A stretch of DNA of 64,000 bases from Neocallimastix lanati (nom. inval.) (lineage: Eukaryota; Neocallimastigomycota; Neocallimastigomycetes; Neocallimastigales; Neocallimastigaceae), in contig JACVTC010000042.1 in the NCBI GenBank assembly GCA_016946835.1, positions 451,001 to 515,000 of the forward strand. Direction: 5' to 3'. Below, one piece after another: positions 25,211-34,700 of this stretch. Below the pieces are notes generated by a model. The model was given only the letters and a program-made list of their open reading frames with translations. It did no database searches and was not told the DNA's origin. The stretch's first letter is position 1. The number at the start of each line of letters is the position of its first letter. The position numbers and the translations under genes are program-made.

Positions 25211-28181
25211 ATTATGTTAGTGTTATTACTCAAAAATTTCTATTTCCTGAAATAAATTTGTATTTGAAATGAAATGTAGCAAAATGTTATGGAAAAAAGT
25301 TAATTTTTTCCTTATACTTTTAAATTTAACTTTACGATTTCCTTTCTGTTAAAAGTTTAGCAATATAAATAACTTTTGTTTAAATATTTACAATAAAAAT
25401 TACTTATTTACCAATAAAATAATTTTTACATAAATTTTTATATAAGATATGTTAACATATTTGAATCATAGAAAGTAATTAAAATAAATATTATACAAAA
25501 AAATGATTAGTATATAATATTTTTAGTACAATTTTTATATATTTATACATTATATATTATTACTTCATTCTATCTATATGTGTAAAATATATGTAATACT
25601 TTATATAATAAATAAAAAAAGTGTCAAGTTTAATTATTTTACCTCTTTTTTTTCTTTCTTTCCACTCCTTCTTAAAATTTCAATAAATCAAAACTTTTAT
25701 AAGGATGAGAAAAGAAAGAATTAGATTTAATCCTTTTTTTCTAATAAATTATAATTGGATATTTGTTGGAAATATCAACAATTTATGAGTTTTCTTTCCT
25801 AAATAACTATAAAGAAAATAATACTTTAATTTTGATATTTAAAAAATTTGTTTATCCGGATAGTTATTGTACTTTTTATATGAAAAATATTTTAAATATT
25901 TTCTTCTTTGTCTATATTATAAACTAACCCTTTAAGAAAAATATATTTAAATAATATTTAAATATTTCAAGATTTTTCAATGAACATACTCTAAATATAA
26001 ATAAAGGTATTATTTAAGTAAAATAGTATTAATATTATTTATTTGGATTATGATATTAGAGAGATATCAATATCATATAATTTTTTAATTAAATTTAATA
26101 AAAGAGTAAATTATATGAAGAGAAATTACAATTATCTTAATTGAACATCTTAATAATCAAATGAGTGTTGTAGAATATTTAATTATATTAAAAAAAAAAA
26201 AATACATATTATGTAAAGCAAAATAGAATTATTGAATTTTGTAATTATTCAATATTCTTTAAAAGAATAATAGCGAATTTCTTTTTTAAATCTCAATTAA
26301 TAATATAATATTGTATATTTTTAATACAAATCCTTTTAATAATTTTATTTTTTTTAGTTTTTATTCTTTTTTTTAAAAAAAAAAATATTATCAATTTATA
26401 ACAAAATATAAGTAAAAACATTTAAGATATGAAAAAAGATTTATGCATTAGAGGTTAATATTTGTAAAGATAAACTAAAATAAAAATATATTTTTTTATT
26501 TATTTAATTTATTTATTAACTCAATTTTATGATGATTTCATTGTCTTAATTCAAAATTTTCCATATTATTATTTTCATATTCTTTTTTTCAAGTAAATAT
26601 TTATTTTTAACTTTTTTAAAAGAAAAAATATATAAAAAATCAAAATATGGGCTAAGAATAAAAATTTTACCGAGAAATCTTTCTTGAATTTAATATTTTA
26701 TTAGTATTATAAAATATATATATAATTGATAGTGAAACTTTCACTTTTAACAAGATATTATATTACTCATCTCAATGATATCTATGAATTCATTGAAAAC
26801 TTTGACTATGATGGTGATATCAATCAATAATTTAAAAAATATAATTAAAGAAAATGAAGCTAATGCTCCAAGTGAAATAATACATATTATAAGATTAAGA
26901 ATAGTTAATAATTTGAATACTCATCACCATATTAGGAAATGAACCGAAATATCTAAATTTTTCATAAAAAATATAAGTCTTTTCTCTTATTACACAGATT
27001 AATATCTTTAAATAATAATCCGCATAATAAAGAAAAGAAATAAAATAAGGGATCCTTTAAAATAAGAGAATTAAATAATAATTTGTATAAGAATATTAAG
27101 AAATATTAAATCTATTGATTAGTTGATATAATAAGATGAAAATTTAATCAATTAATTGATTAAATATTCATTAGATAGAATTGAATTAAATGAATCACTT
27201 TATGAAATTGTCCATTTAAAATTTTTGAAAAGAAAAAAAAATAAAAAAATGATATAACATTTAAAAATAAGGAAAATATGACTCTTAAAAAAAATTATCT
27301 AATTTTATGACTATTAAAAAAGAAAGCTAAAAAATCAATATCGTAAAAATATGGTTAAATAAAGCATTTACTTATATCAGGCTACGATATAAAATAATCA
27401 TGATACTATTACAAACAATAATATAAAAAAAAAGTTATTTTCATTTTTTTATTAGCAAAAAAATAAAAAACAATCTAAAAAATATAAAAAAAAAATATAA
27501 CAATTATTCATGTAAAATTTAAATTTATATTTTTGAATTAATGAATAAAAAGATTATTTTAAGTAAATAAATAAGTTTTTTGATGGCAAATTTTACTATG
27601 GTTACGATTAGTTAGATTTTTTTTAAAATTAAATAGATATTTTTATTTTAGTACAAATTATTTTCTTTTTATTTTAATATTGAACATGTTAATCATGTTT
27701 TTATGAACCATTAGCGCCAATATATGAATTGATGGATTTAGACATACTGAAATTTAGTAATTATTTGATTTAAACTATGAATGAATACCAATAGCAATTA
27801 AAATTTTATGTTTTCCTTTAAATTAAATTTCATTAATGCAAAAAGGAAAAATTAAGAATTGATAACTACTAGTGTTATTTATGTCATTTATAATTGGTTA
27901 AAATTTTGTTAGACTGTTAGAAGAATATGGAATATCATTTTTTTGTGAAATCTTTTTTTTAATTTTTTTTTTTTTAATGAAATTTCAAGAAAGTTTCAAT
28001 TTAATTACATAAATATAGAGAAAATTTCAATTTAATTACATAAATATAGAGCAAATTTAATATTAAAAAAGGTTTATTATTATTATTATTATTTTATTTT
28101 ATTTTATTAATTATTATTCTATATTTCTATATGGACTTCGTCAAATTTGAAGAGAAAAATAGTAAAGTTAAAAAACATATC
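25211..28181. other. AT-rich intergenic DNA between the scaffoldin promoter side and tRNA-Ser
   Basis: The right flank of the scaffoldin start codon should contain its promoter, but no distinct element stands out in the A/T background. A possible decayed coding remnant at 26779-27350 is listed separately. A two-copy tandem repeat of about 31 bp (TTTCAATTTAATTACATAAA core) lies at about 27993-28052. Nothing else is recognisable. Confidence 0.6.
26779..27350 (+). pseudogene. Possible decayed coding remnant, unidentified
   Basis: Short stretches of the plus strand translate into protein-like rather than low-complexity sequence, but in different frames and broken by stops. One piece at about 26779-26831 reads with the core LNDIYEFIENFDYDGDINQ before a stop. 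A second frame just downstream contains NEANAPSEIIHIIRLR. A third at about 27177-27255 contains IELNESLYEIVHLKFLK. This looks like an old gene with frameshifts, but no family is recognised and chance cannot be excluded in A/T-rich DNA. Confidence 0.25.
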
Positions 28182-28186
28182 AAAAA
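28182..28186 (-). terminator. Pol III terminator of tRNA-Ser(GCU)
   Basis: A run of five T on the minus strand begins two bases after the discriminator base of the tRNA. This is the usual RNA polymerase III stop signal. Confidence 0.8.
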
Positions 28187-28188
28187 TT

Positions 28189-28270
28189 CGTCACCTGCAG
28201 GACTCGAACCTGCGCTCCCAAAGGGAAATGGCTTAGCAGGCCACCGCGTTAACCACTCCGCCAAAGTGAC
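28189..28270 (-). tRNA. tRNA-Ser(GCU): tRNA-Ser (anticodon GCU)
   Basis: 82 nt on the minus strand. The 5' GTCACTT pairs with the 3' AGGTGAC (one G-U) and the discriminator is G. The anticodon loop CTGCTAA sits on a clean stem and gives GCU (Ser, codons AGC/AGU). A long variable arm, expected for serine tRNAs, is present. The A box (TGGCGGAGTGG) and B box (GGTTCGAGTCC) match the eukaryotic internal promoter consensus. No intron, and CCA is not encoded, as usual for a nuclear tRNA. A Ty3-type retrotransposon begins 14 bp upstream of the 5' end, so the natural upstream flank is now displaced to after 36561. Two decayed relatives lie at 44057 and 47627. Confidence 0.95.
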
Positions 28271-28280
28271 ACTGACAATT

Positions 28281-28284
28281 TTTA
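28281..28284. repeat. Left target-site duplication (TTTA)
   Basis: TTTA stands immediately before the 5' LTR and again immediately after the 3' LTR (36562-36565). Widening to five bases gives TTTTA versus TTTAA, so four bases is what the sequence supports. The element's own internal DNA after the 5' LTR also starts TTTA, so the exact edge is slightly ambiguous. Confidence 0.6.
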
Positions 28285-28769
28285 TGATAAGAATGTACTA
28301 AATAATGCATTCTTAATTAAATCTACGATTTATTTCTAATACATTATGTGTACATTATTATTTTTGTACTTTAATAAATTTTTAAATCCAAAGATCAAAA
28401 ATTAAATCAAAAATTATATTAAACTTTATATTTTTATATTAAATCTTATATTAATAGTAATATTTTTATATATTTAAAACTTATATTAGCAATATTAATA
28501 ATAAATCTTATTTTTTTATTTTTATATTAATAATGAAAATTTGTATTAATAATATTTTTATATATTGATAATTAAAAATTTATATATTATATTTTAACTT
28601 TTATTATAAAATTTTATATCGAAATGTTTTATTTTATATTGAAAAATATTTTATTTTATTAAAAACCTTTATATTAGAATAGTATTTTTATTTCTATTTG
28701 AATATCTTAACAGATTGTAATAAAATTTATAGCCAATTAAATAAATTCTTATTAGTAATATTTTAGATA

Positions 28770-28820
<51 letters not shown>

Positions 28821-29121
28821 TTTTATTAATATTATAAATGTATTTTATTTATATTGTTATAATTAAATTTTATATAATTGATTATAAAATTCAATTTAAA
28901 TTTAATAGTTTTTATAAAAAAAAAAAAATAAATAAAATGTAATTTAGTGGTAAGAACAACTTTTATGCCTTGAAAAAAGTATAAATAGTTGTAAATTTTG
29001 CTACCAATTTTTAAAAATCATCGAATAAAATCAAATAAATTTATAAATAAAAATAATAAATAAAAAAATAAAATTTGTGTTCCTTTACCTTATTTTTATT
29101 TAATTCTCTAAAACCTTAACA
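28285..29121 (+). repeat. 5' LTR (837 bp)
   Basis: Starts TGATAAG and ends CTTAACA (TG..CA). Matches the 3' LTR base for base by eye except for T6A43 here versus T5A50 there. It should hold the Pol II promoter and poly(A) signal, but the A/T background hides any specific TATA box. It includes a 43-base A tract at 28776-28818. Confidence 0.92.
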
Positions 29122-29127
29122 TTTATA

Positions 29128-29145
29128 TGGTGGAGATATCGGGGA
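29128..29145 (+). promoter_or_regulatory. Candidate primer-binding site
   Basis: TGGTGGAGATATCGGGGA starts six bases after the 5' LTR. A primer-binding site should begin TGG, the complement of a tRNA CCA end, and continue complementary to the tRNA 3' arm. The implied tRNA acceptor (5' GGAGATA) is not one I can assign, and it does not match the tRNA-Ser in this window. Confidence 0.5.
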
Positions 29146-29210
29146 ATTAAATAGAAATAATAGTAAATAACATAGATTTTTTTTTAATTTTTTTTTTATT
29201 TTATATTGAT

Positions 29211-29256
29211 AAACAAGTAAGTCGTTAATCCTTTGATTAACCTATGGCGCTTGTTT
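29211..29256 (+). promoter_or_regulatory. Two-stem hairpin in the retrotransposon leader
   Basis: GTTAATC and GATTAAC pair perfectly around loop CTTT (29224-29241). Outside an internal loop, AAACAAG (29211-29217) pairs with CTTGTTT (29250-29256). Its place just downstream of the primer site suggests an RNA packaging or dimerisation signal, but that is inference. Confidence 0.45.
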
Positions 29257-29435
29257 GATATATATATAAAAAAAAAATTATTTTTAAATAAGTAAAATTA
29301 AGATTCTAAAAAAAAAAAAGATTGTAAATTATAACAAGGAGCGGATAGAGCTCATACACAGTGTATTTCCAGAAAACAACAAAATATCTATTATTCATAG
29401 TAGGTTATTGGATAATAGTTATTTTGGGAATTAAT

Positions 29436-29566
29436 TGGAAAGTAGACGAAGGTATTTGGTTACCGACCCGGTAATAATAGTTCAGCCTTCAACGTTTCAA
29501 CACACGAAGGTGCGGGTACTTTCCAAGCACTGGCGAATAAGGAGCTTACGTCACCGAAGGCGTAAG
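29436..29566 (+). promoter_or_regulatory. Highly structured, GC-richer leader domain of the retrotransposon
   Basis: A nested fold is visible. TGGAAAGTA (29436-29444) pairs with TACTTTCCA (29517-29525). Inside, GAAGG (29448-29452) pairs with CCTTC (29486-29490), and TTACCG/CGGTAA forms a hairpin (29460-29474). A separate hairpin CTTACG/CGTAAG follows (29545-29566). The GC content is well above the surroundings. There is no convincing open reading frame. An RNA role (packaging, translation control or primer positioning) is inferred. Confidence 0.5.
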
Positions 29567-30143
29567 ATTGTTTTTTTTTATATTTTTTTTATTTTTCTTT
29601 GTGCTAGTTATAAGGCACTTTATTATATAAAGTATCAGACTTTGGCTAACTTCGCCATTTAAATTTTTTTTTTATTTTTTTTTATTACTGGTACTTTATT
29701 TGTTATATAATTCCTGTAATAGAATCTTAATTTACTTTGAAAATATTGTGTTTTTAGTTAATTTTTATTAGTTAATAAAAATATTATTGAATACTTTTAA
29801 AATTTTTTTTATTCCGTACATAGATTATCGGATTAAGTTTATCCTACATAGTAATTGGGCTAGTAGGCTCTGAACTGCTATATTTTATATTGAATATAGT
29901 AATCGTGGCACACGCGTGGCATGACACCATTAGGTAAGCTGCACGTCAGACAGTGTGTACTATCAGATTGTACGACAATAAAGATTATTTTTTGTGTTTA
30001 ATAATTATAATTAATTAATAATTTTATTAGCTATAACAATACAATATTTATCGTTTAAAAAGAAAAATTTTTGAAAGGTGAAAATAATAAATAAAACTTT
30101 GCTTCTAAATTTATTACTACAAATATACTAAATTACAAAATTC

Positions 30144-30615
30144 AAGTGGTCGATAAAGATTTCGAGCTTGAAAAATATTCTATTAAGTTGTCGATAAAGA
30201 TTTCGAACTTAAAATTATTCTATTAAGTTGTCGATAAAGATTTCGAACTTAAAATTATTCCATTGAGTTGTCGATAAAGATTTCGAGCTTGAAAAATATT
30301 CTATTAAGTTGTCGATAAAGATTTCGAACTTAAAATTATTCTATTAAGTTGTCGATAAAGATTTCGAACTTAAAATTATTCCATTGAGTTGTCGATAAAG
30401 ATTTCGAGCTTGAAAAATATTCTATTAAGTTGTCGATAAAGATTTCGAACTTAAAATTATTCTATTAAGTTGTCGATAAAGATTTCGAACTTAAAAATTA
30501 TTCTATTGAGTTGTCGATAAAGATTTCGAACTTAAAAATTATTCTTAATAAAGTAGTCGAAAAGAACCTCGTGCTTTATAATTTCTACTAAGTTGTCGAT
30601 AAGGATTTCGAGCTT
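30144..30615 (+). repeat. Array of about 12 hairpin-forming 40-bp repeats in the retrotransposon leader
   Basis: The unit core is AAGTTGTCGATAAAGATT followed by TCGAACTT. Within a unit AAGTT plus CGA can pair with TCG plus AACTT around an 8-nt loop, with a 2-nt bulge. Units of the GAGCTTG type recur every third copy (starts 30144, 30265, 30386, spacing 121 bp), so the array is a higher-order repeat. Most base differences keep pairing through G-U. The unit at 30551-30576 swaps a T-A pair for A-T. It ends about 175 bp before the gag start. Function is unknown; an RNA structural role is inferred. It is not a CRISPR array: repeats are contiguous without unique spacers. Confidence 0.85.
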
Positions 30616-30790
30616 ATATCTACTAAAGAAAGCAAATAAAATTATTATTTTCAAAAGTTACTAAAATATAATGTTTTAAAAATTGATTCGATATTAAATT
30701 ACCTATTAAATTATATTTTTAAAGTTGTATTTCCAAATTTATTCTTATTTAATCACCTCATTAATATACAACAAGAAATATTTAAACAAA

Positions 30791-31702
30791 ATGTCCAAGG
30801 AAACAACTTTGAGCTTTAAAGAATTGAAAAAAGAATTAAGAGATATTGTGAAACTTAGCAAGGACAATTTAGATATTAAGTCCTGGGCTACTGAATTAAA
30901 ACTTTGGATCAAGATGCAAGGTATTACAGATCCAGAAACAATATTTAATGCTTGTTTACTTACCAGCTCTGGTGAAGTACAACGCGTTATTGAAGATTTG
31001 GGAGAAGATAGTGATGATGAAAGTGATGATTCATCAGATGAAGAAGAAGAAGATGATGAAGAAGAAAATGTTGATGATGATATTAAATTTCCTTCTCTTG
31101 GAAAAATTATTTCAAGTCTTGAAAATTTTTACGGTATTAAAGAAGACCAAAATTTACTTCTTAAAGAACTTCGTGCAATGCGAATTAAAAGAAACGAAAA
31201 GATTAAAGACTTTAATGTAAGATATAGAACTTTGTACACTAAACTTGATAAAAAGAGAAGAAAGCGCATTGGTGTACTAGATTATATTGATTCTATTCAA
31301 AATAATTATGAAGCCTGGAAGAAATTATCCCTTAAAGATGATATAAGTATGGAGAAAGCTTTCAAAATTGCCGAGAAAGTAGATAGACTTTCTGTAAGGA
31401 ACAATAATATTAATACCTATAATGTTAATAATTCCCAGCATAATCAAAATAATCAAAACAGTACTACTTCAAGACTTTATCCTAAAAGAAGAAACGAAAC
31501 TTTCCAAACAAGTCAAACAAATAATAAACTGAAACCTCAAGATATTATAGAAGAATCAACCCAGAAAATGAGAAATTTATCTGTTAAAACTTGCTTCTTC
31601 TGTAAGGAAGAAGGTCATTACTCATACTATTGCCCTCAATTAAATAAGATTATGGAAAAAAATAAAAAAGAAATATATTCCAAAAAGTCTTTAAACTTCT
31701 AA
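30791..31702 (+). CDS. gag: Gag: capsid/nucleocapsid protein of the Ty3-like element
   Basis: 303 residues from the ATG at 30791, chosen because it has A at -3 and begins the conserved-looking part; the frame is open further upstream but lacks a better ATG. Residues about 75-100 are a very acidic Asp/Glu/Ser run. Residues 268-281 are a CCHC zinc knuckle (C-x2-C-x4-H-x4-C) typical of nucleocapsid, the RNA-binding end of Gag. Gag should assemble cytoplasmic virus-like particles around the element RNA. The stop at 31700-31702 lies four bases after a TTTAAAC slippery site, so some ribosomes should shift into pol. Confidence 0.9.
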   Translation: MSKETTLSFKELKKELRDIVKLSKDNLDIKSWATELKLWIKMQGITDPETIFNACLLTSSGEVQRVIEDLGEDSDDESDDSSDEEEEDDEEENVDDDIKFPSLGKIISSLENFYGIKEDQNLLLKELRAMRIKRNEKIKDFNVRYRTLYTKLDKKRRKRIGVLDYIDSIQNNYEAWKKLSLKDDISMEKAFKIAEKVDRLSVRNNNINTYNVNNSQHNQNNQNSTTSRLYPKRRNETFQTSQTNNKLKPQDIIEESTQKMRNLSVKTCFFCKEEGHYSYYCPQLNKIMEKNKKEIYSKKSLNF

Positions 31703-31723
31703 ATGGGAGCAGAAGCACTCCCA
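31690..31723 (+). promoter_or_regulatory. -1 programmed ribosomal frameshift signal (gag to pol)
   Basis: The heptamer T TTA AAC (31690-31696) lies in the gag frame exactly as the X XXY YYZ rule requires. A 7-nt spacer follows, then a hairpin TGGGAG/CTCCCA with an 8-nt loop (31704-31723). The pol frame is -1 relative to gag and open from 31666 onward. The gag stop sits inside the spacer. This is the standard retroviral layout for making Gag-Pol at a low ratio to Gag. Confidence 0.88.
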
Positions 31724-34700
31724 ATGACAAAACAATAGCTTCATTAAATAATTTACAAAATAATACTTTTACCAAGAATACCCCAATTGATAATAATTCC
31801 TTTAATAAAGAATCTGAAGAATCTGATTTTAGTGACACAACTGAAAGTGAGGATGATATCATTATAAATGCTATAAAAAGAAAAATGAATGATAATAACA
31901 GCGAAAAGGAAGAAAATAATTCCAAGAAAGTACATAAAAGTTTAAAAGATAATCCACGTCCTTTCGCAACTCCTGCTTTAAGAAAGAAGAAAGAAAATGA
32001 GCTACATAATAAACCAAATAAAGTTTATAAAAATCAAATACTTCCTTCAATTTTAACTCAACCAAATATTAACAAAGAAAAACAAAAAGAAAAGGAATTA
32101 AGAAATATAACAAGAGTAAGAGAAAGTAAAGAAGAAAACAACAATTATTCATCAAAAGGAAAGAAAAAAGTTGAATCTGAAGATATACTTGTAATCGATA
32201 ATGAAATAGAAGATATAGAAATGAATAAAGATAATCAACAAAATAAAACTAATACTTTGGAAAAATTAATTTCAACAAAAACTAAAGAAACTAATAATGA
32301 AAATACTCAGTTAGTAAAAAGGAATATCAAAATGATGAATAATAAAGAGCCTTACAATATTATGGATGATTTAAATAATCTTAAATCCAGTATTACGATA
32401 GGTCAACTCTTGAATGCATGTCCGAAAATTCGTTCACAATTAACTCAAGGTTTAAAGTTAGAAAAATCTAAAATAATTGGAACTGTAGACAATGTAATAG
32501 CACGAACTTTATTAGTGAATAACTATGATCATAGCTACATAAGTAAAAGTAATGAAGTAGCCGAAGAAGACTTAGCAATGGTTGATGCAAGTGTTGACGG
32601 AGTACTAGGAAAACTTTTAATTGATTCATGTAGTAACCTAAGCATCGTTACTAAGCAGTATTTTGATAAATTACATGGTGAATATGAAACAGTTGGAAAA
32701 AGTCGTGGAAGAATCCAACTAGCAACACAAGATGAAGAATACTCGGAAGGAATTATTGTTCGATTACCAGTAAAAATTTACAATTATGAATTTAATGCGG
32801 ACTTTAGAATTATTGAGAAAGAAGACTCTTTTTACGATATGTTAATAAACTTTAAAACTCAAATCGATCATTGTTTATTTATTCATCCAACCTTAAACAG
32901 TCTATGTAAACTTTTGTCAGAAAGTGAATACGAAGAAATAGCTAAAATAAATAATCAATATTATGATGAAGAAAGTATAATTTGCACTATTAGAAAAGTT
33001 AAAGAAACGAATAATGAAAAGGAAATTATAAAGGAATTAACTCCAATGGAATTTATTGAGAGTGATGAATTTTTAAGTACCTTAAATAAAGATTATAAAG
33101 AACAAATTATTAAAATTCTCAAAGAAATGATTGACATAGTTGCCACTTCAACAGAAGAACTAACTCCTTCTAAACTTTCACCACATAAGATCCGTTTAAA
33201 AGCTAATGCAAAGCCAGTAAAATTAAGAAGTTATAGGTTAACTAAATTAAAATCAGATATCTTAAAAGAAGAACTTACAAAGCTTATTAAGAAAGGATTG
33301 ATAGAACCATCCTGTTCAGAATGGTCATCTCCAGTAGTACTTATTCTAAAACACAATGGAAAGTGGCGCTTGTGCATTGACTACCGAAAAGTCAATGATA
33401 TGACAGAAAAAGATTCTTATTCAGTTCCATATATAGATGAAATTTTTGATAATCTCGGAGGAGCTAAAATATTTACAACTCTTGATTTATTTTCGGGTTT
33501 TCACCAAATCTTAATGGATGAAGAAAGCGTTGAAGTAACCACTTTCACTACTAAGTTTGGAAATTATCAATTTAAGGTTATGCCTTTTGGACTTACTGGA
33601 GCTCCCTCAACCTTCCAAAGAGAAATGAATAAAATTTTATTCCCTTTTATTGGTGAATTTGTTTACGTATTTATTGACGATGTTTTGATCTATTCAAAAA
33701 GTATCGAAGAACATTTAATTCATATTAAACAAGTATTAGAAGTATTTAAAGAAAACAAGTTAAAAATTAATATTGAAAAGTGCCATTTTCTTCAAACTGA
33801 AGTTGATGTATTAGGTCACAAACTTACTACTAAAGGATTAAGTCCCATGGAAAGTAAAATAACAGCTATTAAGAAGTGGGAAGCCCCTTCATCAATTCAT
33901 GAATTAAGATCATTTCTAGGAGCAATAGGATATTATTGTGACTTTATTCCTAAATATGCTCAAATTACCTCACCTTTATGTAAATTATTGAAAAAGAATA
34001 CTAAATATGAATGGAATAAAGAACAACAAGAAAGCTTTGAACTCCTAAAAGAAAAATTAATCAATGCACCTATTCTAAAATTTCCGTCATTTGACAAACC
34101 TTTTATCATTAGAACTGATGCTTCGTATAATGGAATTGGTGGAGTTCTTTTACAAAAAGAAGAAGAAACCGGTAAGGAGCATCCAATACACTTTATAAGT
34201 AGAAGTTTAAAGAAAGCTGAAAAGAATTATGGTATTACCGATTTGGAAGGAACCGCTTTGTTTTACTGTATGACTAAATTTAAATCTTATATTGAAGGAA
34301 ATCCATTACCTACAACTATTTACACAGATCATAAACCATTAGTTGGTTTATTTAAGAATAAAGAACCTTTGAATGCAAGGCAAACAAGATGGTGTCTAAC
34401 CGCTAGTATGCTTGGAATTAATATAAAATATGAATCAGGCAAAAAGAATGTGTTAGCTGATGCTCTTTCAAGAATGAAAAGTAAGGAAGAGAGAAAGATA
34501 TTATTAACAAAAATTACTAATGGAAATAATGAAGAATTATTATCTAAGGTTATAAAGGAATTTATTAATGAAAAGTTTACTGTTATTGATGGTGAAGATT
34601 ACTTTATCGACAATGGAAATTATAGAAAATTAATAACAGACGAAAATGAAAGGTTTAAATTAATTTTAGAAGCTCATAATATTGGCCACGAAGGATATTA

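Noticed and set aside
29435-29662. 75-codon open frame in the retrotransposon leader
   Set aside because: It lacks an ATG start and overlaps nested RNA stems; a structural RNA explains the composition better.
30144-30615. CRISPR array
   Set aside because: Repeats are contiguous 40-bp units without unique spacers, lie in a retrotransposon leader, and the genome is eukaryotic.
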